From the NCBI GenBank assembly GCA_039931435.1, contig JBDTRY010000037.1, positions 1 to 23,594 on the forward strand: a stretch of 23,594 nt of DNA, in the 5' to 3' direction. Below, piece after piece: positions 6,708 through 13,393 of this stretch. The notes under the pieces were generated by a model. That model saw only the letters and a program-made list of their open reading frames with translations. It was not told the DNA's origin and made no database searches. The DNA comes from JBDTRY01 sp039931435. Its GTDB lineage: Bacteria; Acidobacteriota; Thermoanaerobaculia; Gp7-AA8. Made by a program: the position numbers and the translations under genes. Numbering within the stretch: position 1 is the stretch's first letter; each line of letters starts with the position of its first letter.

Positions 6708-7486
6708 TCAGACTGTCCGATGTCGGGTTCGACTACATCAGTGGGACGAGCGCCGTTCGCGCGCTCTCGGCGGAATTCGTCCGGCCACAGCTCGTGGCAC
6801 TGGTCGGACCGAATGGTTCGGGAAAATCGACACTGATGAAGATGATGGCGCGCGTTCTTTCTCCTTCATCCGGGAACATCGCCTTCGAAGGCAGGCCGGT
6901 GGCTGACTGGAGCCCGAAGGATTACGCGCAGCAGGTTGGATATCTTCCGCAGGATCCGGACCCGGTCTTCCCCATGAAAGCCATCGACGTCGTTCTCACG
7001 GGGCGGGCGCCGTTCCTCCCGCGCTATCAATGGGAGTCGCAGGCGGACATCGCTGCAGCCGACGATGCGCTGGCCAGGTGCGACGCCATGAATCTGCGGG
7101 AGCGTTACCTCGAAGAAATGAGCGGGGGAGAACGGAAGCGAGTCTTTCTGGCCAGGGTCCTGGCGGGGCGGCCCCGGCTGGTGCTGCTCGACGAACCGCT
7201 GGCGGCGCTGGACATCGAGCATATCGAGAGCTTCACCAGGCTCCTTCGGGAGATCGTCGACGAGACTGGAAGCACGGTGATTTTCATCTCCCACGACCTG
7301 AACTGGAGCGCGGCCTACGCCGATCGCATGATGGTCATGAATGGCGGATCCCTGGTGCTGGATGCCGCGCCGGAGGAGGTCATGAATCCGGAGGTCATGC
7401 GCCGGTACTTCAGCTTCAACGGGCGGGCGGTCCCATCGGGTAGTGGACAGCGCACATGGATCGTCCCCGACCCCGGACGGTCATAA
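6704..7486 (+). CDS. btuD: Cobalamin-type ABC transporter ATP-binding protein
   Basis: A 260-residue cytosolic ATPase that powers the BtuC permease. Walker A is GPNGSGKST (35-43), the Q-loop Gln is at 83 (LPQDPDP), the ABC signature is MSGGE (139-143), Walker B is LVLLDEP (159-165) with D-loop AALD, and the H-loop His is 197 (FISHDL). All catalytic elements are intact. It begins in a 4-nt overlap with btuC and completes a binding protein-permease-ATPase set. A short extension after residue 240 reaches into the region before rel, where a probable rel promoter lies just beyond the stop. Confidence 0.92.
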   Translation: MIRLSDVGFDYISGTSAVRALSAEFVRPQLVALVGPNGSGKSTLMKMMARVLSPSSGNIAFEGRPVADWSPKDYAQQVGYLPQDPDPVFPMKAIDVVLTGRAPFLPRYQWESQADIAAADDALARCDAMNLRERYLEEMSGGERKRVFLARVLAGRPRLVLLDEPLAALDIEHIESFTRLLREIVDETGSTVIFISHDLNWSAAYADRMMVMNGGSLVLDAAPEEVMNPEVMRRYFSFNGRAVPSGSGQRTWIVPDPGRS

Positions 7487-7501
7487 AGCGGAATTCCTCC
7501 T

Positions 7502-7510
7502 TGTTATACT
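7502..7510 (+). promoter_or_regulatory. Candidate extended -10 promoter of rel
   Basis: TGTTATACT contains an extended -10 (TG-N-TATACT) with a 5/6 core match, just after the btuD stop. No convincing -35 box is seen 16-18 bp upstream, as is common for extended -10 promoters. Transcription would start near 7517 and give rel a leader of about 70 nt. Confidence 0.35.
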
Positions 7511-7589
7511 CGGCGAGCGGGATAGTCACTTCGCGGTTCGGCGTTCGGCAGTGAAAGCGCCAGGCCGCGTGCGCGGCGGGAGTGGAATC

Positions 7590-9794
7590 GTGAAAGATAC
7601 CGGCCCGCCGGGTGAAGGCATGATCCGTTTCGAGCAGATCCTGGACAAGGTCGAAAGTTACAACCCCAGTTTCGATGAGGAACTGCTGCGGAAGGCCTAT
7701 ATCTTCTCGGCCATCGAGCACAAGGGGCAGGTGCGCCGCTCCGGCGAGCCCTATCTCGTTCATCCTCTGAATGTGGCCTGGATCCTGGCCGACATGCGCC
7801 TGGACGAAACGTCCATCGCCGTGGGACTGCTCCACGACGTACTCGAAGACACGTTGACCACGAAAGAAAAGCTGCAGCAGCTTTTCGGCGATGAGGTGGC
7901 CGAGCTTGTGGACGGTGTAACAAAGATCTCGCGCTACTCCTACGTCTCCCGAGAGCAGGAACAGGCCGAGACGTTCCGCAAGATGATCCTGGCCATGGTC
8001 TCCGACCTCAGGGTCGTGCTGGTCAAGCTCGCGGACCGCCTGCACAACATGCGCACCCTGCAGCACATGCCGGAGGAGAAGCGCATCAGCGTGGCCAAGG
8101 AGACGATGGAGATCTACGCCCCCATCGCCAATCGGCTGGGCATGGGACAGGTGAAGAACGAGCTGGAAGATCTGGCCTTCCGCTATCTCAATCCGCGCGA
8201 GTATGAAGAGCTGGCCAGGTCCGTCCAGGAAAAAGTCGAGTTATCGAGCAACGTCGTGGCGAGCATTCGCGAAACGCTGAACGACAAGATGATCGACAGC
8301 GAGATCGAATCGGAAGTGAACGGGCGGGTGAAGTCGATGTACTCGATCCATATGAAACTGCGCAAGCAGGGAATCGACATCGGCCAGCTCTACGACTATC
8401 TGGCCTTCCGCATCGTCACTCCCTCGGTGAAGGATTGCTACGCCGCCCTGGGCATCATTCATCAGACATGGCGGCCCGTGCCGGGGCGGATCAAAGACTA
8501 CATCGCCATGCCCAAGCCGAATTTCTACCAGTCCCTGCACACCACCGTCGTTGCGGACAAGGGGCAGCCCTTCGAGGTGCAGATCCGCACGCGGGACATG
8601 GACCTGGTCGCAGAACAGGGCATCGCCGCACACTGGAAGTACAAGGAAGGGCGGCTGGGCCCGTCGACCGACGACGCCAACTTTCTCTGGCTGCGCCAGC
8701 TCGTGGAGTGGCAGCACGAGATCAAGGATCCGCGCGTCTTCATGAACTCGCTGAAGATCGATCTCTATCCGGACGAGGTGTACACGTTTACGCCGAAGGG
8801 CAGCGTCTTCGCCTTCCCGCGGGGAGCGACTCCGCTCGACTTCGCCTACCGCATTCATACCGATGTCGGACACCACTGCGTCGGTGCCCGGGTGAACGGG
8901 AAGCTCGTTCCACTGCGATCGACGCTTCGCAACGGCGACATCGTGGAGATCCTCACCGGGCCCAATCAGACTCCCAATCGGGACTGGTTGAACATCGTCG
9001 TCACCTCCCGGGCCCGCCACAAGCTCCGGCACTGGCTGAATACCGAGCAGAAGAACCGCTCGGTCGAACTGGGGCGGAAAATCCTGGAGAAGGAAGCGAA
9101 GCGATACCGCGTGCAGATCAAGAAACTCATCGCCGAGAATGCCCTGGACGGAGTTCTCTCAGAGCACGGTCTGGCCCGCCTCGAAGATCTCTATGCGGAT
9201 CTGGGATTCGGAAAGATTTCGGCGAGGTCGATCATCGAGCGCTTCGTGCCGGACACGGAAAAGGACAAGGAGCGCGAACAGCAAGGAGTCATCCAGCAGG
9301 CCGTGCGGAAGATGTTCCCGTTCGGGGCCTCGCAGGCCATCAAGGTCAAGGGGCCTGACGATCTGATGACCTACCTGGCCCGTTGCTGCAACCCCGTCCC
9401 CGGCGAACAGATCGTCGGATATGTCACCCGGGGGAAGGGCATCGCCGTCCACAGTGCCAACTGTCCGAACGTGAAGAACCTGCTCTTCAACCCGGATCGG
9501 GAGATCGAAGTCTCGTGGGCCGGGGAGCGTAAATCAAGTTTCCAGATCGACCTGCAGATCCGGATGGAGGACCGCCAGGGCATTCTGGCCAGGATCCTGG
9601 CCTCGGTGGCGAACCTGAAGACGAACGTGCACCGCTTCGAGTCCAGGACTGCCGAGGGAAAAGCAACAGCCGAGCTGATCGTGGAGATCGCCGACCTCAA
9701 GCACCTGGAGAAGGTCATTCGCGCGATCTCTGCCATCGACGGAGTCGTGGAAGTCGAGCGCAAGTACAACATCCGCCAGGCACTGGCCCAGTAG
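7590..9794 (+). CDS. rel: Bifunctional (p)ppGpp synthetase/hydrolase (Rel/SpoT type)
   Basis: The cytosolic enzyme makes and destroys the stringent-response alarmone (p)ppGpp. From GTG 7590 it is 734 residues; GGGAG lies 7 nt upstream. ATG 7620 is an alternative with a poorly spaced site. The HD hydrolase domain is intact (H44, H58, H82-D83, then VLEDT). The synthetase domain (about 235-365) includes GRIKDYIAMPKPN and YQSLHT; RIKD fits the RXKD motif of bifunctional Rel rather than the EXDD of monofunctional RelA. A TGS domain starts near 390 (DEVYTFTPKGSVFAFPRG). A zinc-finger-like segment with CCNPVPGEQIVGY lies near 600, and an ACT domain occupies the C-terminus (QIRMEDRQGILARILASVA). This is the full-length architecture. 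No second Rel is visible, so it may be the only long-form enzyme. Confidence 0.95.
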   Translation: MKDTGPPGEGMIRFEQILDKVESYNPSFDEELLRKAYIFSAIEHKGQVRRSGEPYLVHPLNVAWILADMRLDETSIAVGLLHDVLEDTLTTKEKLQQLFGDEVAELVDGVTKISRYSYVSREQEQAETFRKMILAMVSDLRVVLVKLADRLHNMRTLQHMPEEKRISVAKETMEIYAPIANRLGMGQVKNELEDLAFRYLNPREYEELARSVQEKVELSSNVVASIRETLNDKMIDSEIESEVNGRVKSMYSIHMKLRKQGIDIGQLYDYLAFRIVTPSVKDCYAALGIIHQTWRPVPGRIKDYIAMPKPNFYQSLHTTVVADKGQPFEVQIRTRDMDLVAEQGIAAHWKYKEGRLGPSTDDANFLWLRQLVEWQHEIKDPRVFMNSLKIDLYPDEVYTFTPKGSVFAFPRGATPLDFAYRIHTDVGHHCVGARVNGKLVPLRSTLRNGDIVEILTGPNQTPNRDWLNIVVTSRARHKLRHWLNTEQKNRSVELGRKILEKEAKRYRVQIKKLIAENALDGVLSEHGLARLEDLYADLGFGKISARSIIERFVPDTEKDKEREQQGVIQQAVRKMFPFGASQAIKVKGPDDLMTYLARCCNPVPGEQIVGYVTRGKGIAVHSANCPNVKNLLFNPDREIEVSWAGERKSSFQIDLQIRMEDRQGILARILASVANLKTNVHRFESRTAEGKATAELIVEIADLKHLEKVIRAISAIDGVVEVERKYNIRQALAQ

Positions 9795-9886
9795 CCGGGG
9801 CCGTCGAGTCCGGAAGGGGAGGCGCCCGTCTACTCTGGTGAGCGGTCTCCCCGGGCGAAGCCGCGGACCTTTCTCTGTTCTGAAAG

Positions 9887-9914
9887 AACCCCCGGGGTGC
9901 CACGGAGGGTTTTC
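9887..9914 (+). terminator. Weak terminator-like hairpin after rel
   Basis: AACCCCCGG can pair imperfectly with CGGAGGGTT around a GTGCCA-type loop, followed by a short TTTT run (9910-9913). It lies about 95 bp beyond the rel stop on the plus strand. The stem has mismatches, so this is only a candidate. Confidence 0.35.
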
Positions 9915-9921
9915 GCAAGGT

Positions 9922-9944
9922 GAAAAAGCCGCACGGTATGCGGC
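9922..9944 (-). terminator. Rho-independent terminator of rpmB
   Basis: On the minus strand a perfect 6-bp stem, GCCGCA-TACCG-TGCGGC (9944-9928), is followed immediately by TTTTT (9927-9923). It lies about 70 nt downstream of the rpmB stop and faces the convergent rel gene. Stem, loop and T-run have the classic arrangement. Confidence 0.75.
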
Positions 9945-10011
9945 GTTGTGATCGGACGAAGAGGGGGAGGCGCCCGGCGCCCGTATCAAGGACGCTTTGC
10001 CGATGCGCTCG

Positions 10012-10206
10012 CTAGCGAGCTGCCTTCTGAATTTTTCCAGAACGGATGCAGCGGGTGCAGACGCTCATGCGCCGTACGGCGCTGCCGACCTGCACGCGAA
10101 CGCGCTGCAGATTCGGGAGCCAGCGACGCGCGGTGATGTTGTGGGCGTGGCTGACATTGTTACCAAAAACCGGCTTCTTTCCGCAGACTTCACACATCTT
10201 TGCCAT
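10012..10206 (-). CDS. rpmB: 50S ribosomal protein L28, zinc-ribbon form
   Basis: A 64-residue ribosomal protein that begins MAKMCEVCGKKPVFGNNVSH. The motif GNNVSHAHNITARRWLPNLQ is typical of L28. Two cysteine pairs, C5-x2-C8 and C50-x2-C53, would bind one zinc ion, marking the zinc-containing (C+) form. The start is ATG 10206 with AGGAG 5 nt upstream; the frame is open further but lacks support. It is a single-gene unit with its own promoter and terminator, divergent from pilM and convergent with rel. In some bacteria zinc-free paralogues replace such proteins under zinc limitation; none is seen here. Confidence 0.96.
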   Translation of the reverse strand: MAKMCEVCGKKPVFGNNVSHAHNITARRWLPNLQRVRVQVGSAVRRMSVCTRCIRSGKIQKAAR

Positions 10207-10240
10207 CGGTACTCCTATGAAACGACCGTAAGAGGTCGGG

Positions 10241-10269
10241 ATTGTAGCGGGTGCCATTCCATGAAGCAA
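10241..10269 (-). promoter_or_regulatory. Candidate rpmB promoter
   Basis: On the minus strand TTGCTT (10269-10264) and TACAAT (10246-10241) are separated by exactly 17 bp. The -10 box matches consensus at 5 of 6 positions. The predicted start is about 28 nt before the rpmB ATG. Confidence 0.55.
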
Positions 10270-10339
10270 AACATTCCTTACCGCACTCATCCGAACCGGC
10301 TAGCCCCGACAACTAATTTCTTCTCTAAATGTTGCAGAG

Positions 10340-10368
10340 TTGACATGCCTTTTAAAACCGTGTAATTT
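10340..10368 (+). promoter_or_regulatory. Candidate promoter of the pilMNOPQ operon
   Basis: A perfect -35 box, TTGACA (10340-10345), precedes a choice of -10 boxes: TGTAAT (10361-10366, 5/6 match but a 15-bp spacer) or TAATTT (10363-10368, 3/6 match with a 17-bp spacer). The surroundings are unusually AT-rich for this window. It lies 68-96 bp before the pilM start and no other promoter is needed for the following genes. Confidence 0.5.
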
Positions 10369-10435
10369 CGCTCCATCTTTCACAGCCAAAAAATTTGAGC
10401 CGAAGAGAAGTGGGTGAGATGGACGGGGTGAGCGG

Positions 10436-11494
10436 GTGTTCTTCTCAAAGAGCAAAAACGTAGTCGGACTCGATATCGGCTCCTCGGCGATTAAGCTCGT
10501 CGAACTGAAGGAGAAAAAGGCCGGCCAGTACCAGCTGGTGAAGGTCGGCCTGGAACCACTCTCTCCTGAAGCCATCGTGGACGGATCCATCATGGACTCG
10601 TCCCTGGTCGTGGATACGATCCAACGGCTGAACGCCTCCCAGGGCGTGAAGAATTCCAGCTACGCCACCTCCCTGTCCGGACACTCGGTGATCATCAAGA
10701 AGATCACCCTGCCAGCGATGTCTCCGGAAGAGCTCGCCGAGTCGATTCAGTGGGAAGCCGAGCAGTACATCCCCTTCGACATCAATGACGTCAATCTCGA
10801 CTACGTTCCGCTGTCCAGCTCCGCGGGTGGCGACAGTGTGGACGTGATCCTGGTGGCCGTGAAGAAGGAAAAGATCAACGATTACACCTCCGTAATCAGC
10901 CAGACCGGCAAGACTTCGGTCATTGTCGATGTAGACGCCTTTGCCCTCCAGAACTGTTACGAGCTGAACTACCCCGTGGACGGGCATTCCCTGGTGGCCC
11001 TGGTGAACATCGGCGCCTCGGTTTCGAACGTGACGGTGATGAACGGCGCGAATTCCGTCTTCTGGCGCGACATCACCTTCGGAGGCAATCAGTACACCGA
11101 CGCCATTCAGCGGGAGATGAATCTCTCGTTCGCTCAAGCCGAAGCGCTGAAGCGGGGAGAGTCGGTTGCGGATCGAAACGTTCAGCAGGTCATCCCCATC
11201 CTCAATTCCGTATCAGAGGACTTTGCCAGCGAGCTCCGCAAGACCCTCGATTTCTTCGCCGCCACCTCCGGGGCGGAGCGCGTGGACCGCGTGGTAATCG
11301 CCGGCGGTGGCTCGGGGGTGCTCAATCTCGACAGCATCCTCCGGGAAAAATTCTCGATTCCGGTGGAGATCATGGATCCCTTCAGAAATGTGGCCGTCTC
11401 CGGCGGCGACTTCAATCCTGAGTGGATCTCCGAGGTCGCTCCGAGCATGGCCGTGGCGGTGGGTCTGGCCATCAGGAAGGTAGGGGACGCTTGA
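10436..11494 (+). CDS. pilM: Type IV pilus inner-membrane platform protein PilM (actin-like)
   Basis: PilM is a cytosolic actin/FtsA-fold ATP-binding protein that sits under the inner membrane and binds the N-terminus of PilN. The 352-residue product starts at GTG 10436 (MFFSKSKNVVGLDIGSSAIKL), and GLDIGSSAIKLVELK is the phosphate-1 loop typical of PilM. Further family marks are the WEAEQYIPFDIND segment, the LVALVNIGAS strand, the SEDFASELRKTLDFF helix and VVIAGGGSGVLNLD near the C-terminus. Length matches the family. It opens a five-gene pil operon, and its stop overlaps the pilN TTG start. Confidence 0.95.
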   Translation: MFFSKSKNVVGLDIGSSAIKLVELKEKKAGQYQLVKVGLEPLSPEAIVDGSIMDSSLVVDTIQRLNASQGVKNSSYATSLSGHSVIIKKITLPAMSPEELAESIQWEAEQYIPFDINDVNLDYVPLSSSAGGDSVDVILVAVKKEKINDYTSVISQTGKTSVIVDVDAFALQNCYELNYPVDGHSLVALVNIGASVSNVTVMNGANSVFWRDITFGGNQYTDAIQREMNLSFAQAEALKRGESVADRNVQQVIPILNSVSEDFASELRKTLDFFAATSGAERVDRVVIAGGGSGVLNLDSILREKFSIPVEIMDPFRNVAVSGGDFNPEWISEVAPSMAVAVGLAIRKVGDA

Positions 11495-12174
11495 TCAGGA
11501 TCAATTTGATCCGCGAAGCCCGGGCCGGTACGAGGGAAGCGGCTGCTCCCCGCGCGACGGCGGCTATGTCCGCGCCGTCGGCAGCGAACATCAACACTAT
11601 TCTCATTGTGGCCATGGTCATCGCCGGGATCCTCATCGGCGGCGGCTGGTGGTACATGAAGAAACGCGAGCTGGAGGCCAAGCAGCAACTGGTGGTCTCG
11701 CGGCGTGCCGAAGCGCAGGCCCTGGAGGCCATCATCGCCGAGGTCGAGCAGTTCCAGAAGCGAAAGGACGCTCTGCAAAAGCGAATCTCGCTGATCAACG
11801 ACCTGAAAAAGAACCAGAAGAACCCCGTGCGCATCATGGACAAGATCAGCGCCCTGCTGCCCGATCTGGTCTGGCTGACAACGATGAGTGTGGACGGAAC
11901 GCACATTACCCTGGCAGGCAAGGCTCTCAATCCGAACGCCTTCGCAACCTATCTGGAGAACATCAAACGTGATCCGACCTTCGATGAGCCGGTCGTCGAT
12001 CAGATCTCCCGCGGGGTGGAAGGCACGACGGTCGTCTACACCTGGGGAATGTCCTTCAACTTCACCTATGCCGCGGCCGACCAACAGCCCGCGGTGGCGG
12101 GAACGGGATTGCCCGGGACGAATTCACAGAATCCAGCGGTGCCGGTGCCGTCGGCGACGGGGACCCATGGCTAG
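11491..12174 (+). CDS. pilN: Type IV pilus inner-membrane protein PilN
   Basis: PilN is a bitopic inner-membrane protein; its cytosolic N-terminus docks into PilM and its periplasmic part pairs with PilO. I place the start at TTG 11491, overlapping the pilM stop (TTGA), with AGGGG shortly upstream, giving 227 residues. This begins (M)IRINLIREAR, close to the conserved INLLP PilM-docking motif but with IRE in place of LP. One membrane helix lies at about residues 34-55 (INTILIVAMVIAGILIGGGW), followed by a coiled coil (about 57-105) and a ferredoxin-like periplasmic domain to about 195. A Pro/Ala-rich tail closes the protein. A longer frame open to 11422 would remove the docking motif from the N-terminus. 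Confidence 0.93.
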   Translation: MIRINLIREARAGTREAAAPRATAAMSAPSAANINTILIVAMVIAGILIGGGWWYMKKRELEAKQQLVVSRRAEAQALEAIIAEVEQFQKRKDALQKRISLINDLKKNQKNPVRIMDKISALLPDLVWLTTMSVDGTHITLAGKALNPNAFATYLENIKRDPTFDEPVVDQISRGVEGTTVVYTWGMSFNFTYAAADQQPAVAGTGLPGTNSQNPAVPVPSATGTHG

Positions 12175-12189
12175 CGGGAGGATCGGGTA

Positions 12190-12819
12190 ATGGCGCTGGA
12201 CGTCGGTCTGGACAACAAGCCCTGGTACTTCGGGTTCATCATCGGGCTGCTGCTCGCCAGCGGAATCGTGTACGCCTCGTACACCTATCTGGTCACGGAC
12301 ATGAACCAGCAGATTCAGGCTGCCGACGACGAGCTCGACGAGCTGGCCCGGAAGATTCAGGCGGGGCGCTCGGCCGAGAAGAAGCTGCCGCAGTTCCGCG
12401 AAGAGGTCAAGCGGCTGGAGCTGGAGCTGGACAAGTTGCGGCGCATCCTTCCCTCGAGCCGGAACACGGAAGAGATCATCAAGAAGATCAAGGCCCTCGT
12501 CGATCAGGGAGACTTCGTCCTCAATCGCATGAGCGGACTGAATATTCTGAACGTGTCCGATCAGGATGCCTACAAAGAGTGGCCGATCTCCGTTTCCGTG
12601 CAGGGCGGGTATCACAACCTGGCCATTCTCTTCAACAGGCTGAGCAACTTCTCGCGAATCATGAATGTCGAAAAATTCACGATCACCGCTACGTCTGATC
12701 AATCGGAGAGGACGATCACCTCGGACTTCATCGCCAAGACATTCGTCTACATGGAACCGACTACGACAACGACGGCGCCGGGCGCGGGCAAGCCGGGCGG
12801 CGCCCCGGCAGGGCAGTAG
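12190..12819 (+). CDS. pilO: Type IV pilus inner-membrane protein PilO
   Basis: PilO partners PilN in the periplasm and contacts PilP. The 209-residue product has one membrane helix at about 13-34 (YFGFIIGLLLASGIVYASYTYL), a long coiled coil (about 38-85) and a ferredoxin-like domain including WPISVSVQGGYHNLAILFNRLSNFSRIMNV, the most recognisable PilO segment. The C-terminus is a short Thr/Pro/Gly tail. GGAGG lies upstream of ATG 12190. It follows pilN after 15 bp and precedes pilP by 11 bp. All expected parts are present. Confidence 0.93.
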   Translation: MALDVGLDNKPWYFGFIIGLLLASGIVYASYTYLVTDMNQQIQAADDELDELARKIQAGRSAEKKLPQFREEVKRLELELDKLRRILPSSRNTEEIIKKIKALVDQGDFVLNRMSGLNILNVSDQDAYKEWPISVSVQGGYHNLAILFNRLSNFSRIMNVEKFTITATSDQSERTITSDFIAKTFVYMEPTTTTTAPGAGKPGGAPAGQ

Positions 12820-12830
12820 AGGCGGCAACG

Positions 12831-13364
12831 ATGAAAACAAATCTCACAGCTCTGACCTTTCTGGCCGCCGCCGGCGCTGTTGCGCTCATTGCTCAGCAGC
12901 CGCGGCAGGTTCCCGCGGGCGATTCTGCAACCACCGTGGCCTCCGGCGCGGACGCTTCCCTGCAACAGAATCTTCAGGAGATCCTGGAGGAGCCGGAGTC
13001 GGCGAATTCGTATCGTTACGATCCGCAGGGTCGCCGCGATCCCTTCCGTTCTCTGGTGGGTCCGTCTCAGAAAATCAGCCGTGAAAACGCTCCTCCGGGA
13101 CCGGCCGGCTTTCTCATCGACGAGATGGACCTGCAGGGGATCATCACCTCCAAGGGCGGCTTGGTGGCTATGGTTCAGGGCCCCGACAACAATGGATACC
13201 TCCTTCGTCAGGGAGACAAGGTCTTCGACGGATTGGTCGTTCGTGTCACCGCCAACTCGGTGGTGTTCAGGCAGGAAGTGAACGATCCCACTCGTATCGA
13301 GCGGTATCGGGAAGTCGTCAAAGAAATCGGGCAAGCTGCCGGGCAGCCGAAGCCGAAGCGTTAG
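12831..13364 (+). CDS. pilP: Type IV pilus assembly protein PilP
   Basis: PilP bridges the PilN/PilO complex and the secretin PilQ. The 177-residue product has an N-terminal signal-like helix (about 5-21), a flexible region, the conserved YDPQGRRDPF motif (62-71) and a C-terminal beta-sandwich domain (about 95-160: LQGIITSKGGLVAMVQGPDNNGYLLRQGDKVFDG). Unlike the lipoprotein PilP of Pseudomonas and Neisseria, there is no cysteine near the signal peptide end, so it is either a soluble periplasmic protein or held by an uncleaved signal anchor. It sits in the standard order between pilO and pilQ. Confidence 0.93.
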   Translation: MKTNLTALTFLAAAGAVALIAQQPRQVPAGDSATTVASGADASLQQNLQEILEEPESANSYRYDPQGRRDPFRSLVGPSQKISRENAPPGPAGFLIDEMDLQGIITSKGGLVAMVQGPDNNGYLLRQGDKVFDGLVVRVTANSVVFRQEVNDPTRIERYREVVKEIGQAAGQPKPKR

Positions 13365-13393
13365 TCCTGCATGGGATGTGGGGGAGGGCTGGA

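Larger units (their letters stand above)
9816..9976. repeat. Pair of 13-bp direct repeats between rel and rpmB
   Basis: GGGGAGGCGCCCG occurs at 9816-9828 and again at 9964-9976, both in the short convergent spacer after rel. Each copy contains the near-palindrome GGCGCC. They may be remnants of an intergenic repeat or chance in GC-rich DNA. Confidence 0.4.

Noticed and set aside
7443..7589. N-terminal extension of Rel from ATG 7443
   Set aside because: It overlaps the end of btuD in another frame, contains the probable rel promoter, and has no similarity to Rel N-termini. GTG 7590 has a good ribosome-binding site.
8241..9032. A 263-codon minus-strand frame opposite rel
   Set aside because: It lies fully inside the well-supported rel gene and shows no recognisable protein features; long antisense frames are common at this GC content.
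10007..10020. Perfect palindrome GCTCGCTAGCGAGC at the rpmB stop
   Set aside because: It is too short and lacks a loop or T-run. A proper rpmB terminator lies about 70 nt further on.
9997..10365. A 122-codon plus-strand frame over rpmB and its promoter
   Set aside because: It is antisense to the clearly identified rpmB and its regulatory region, and has no recognised domain.
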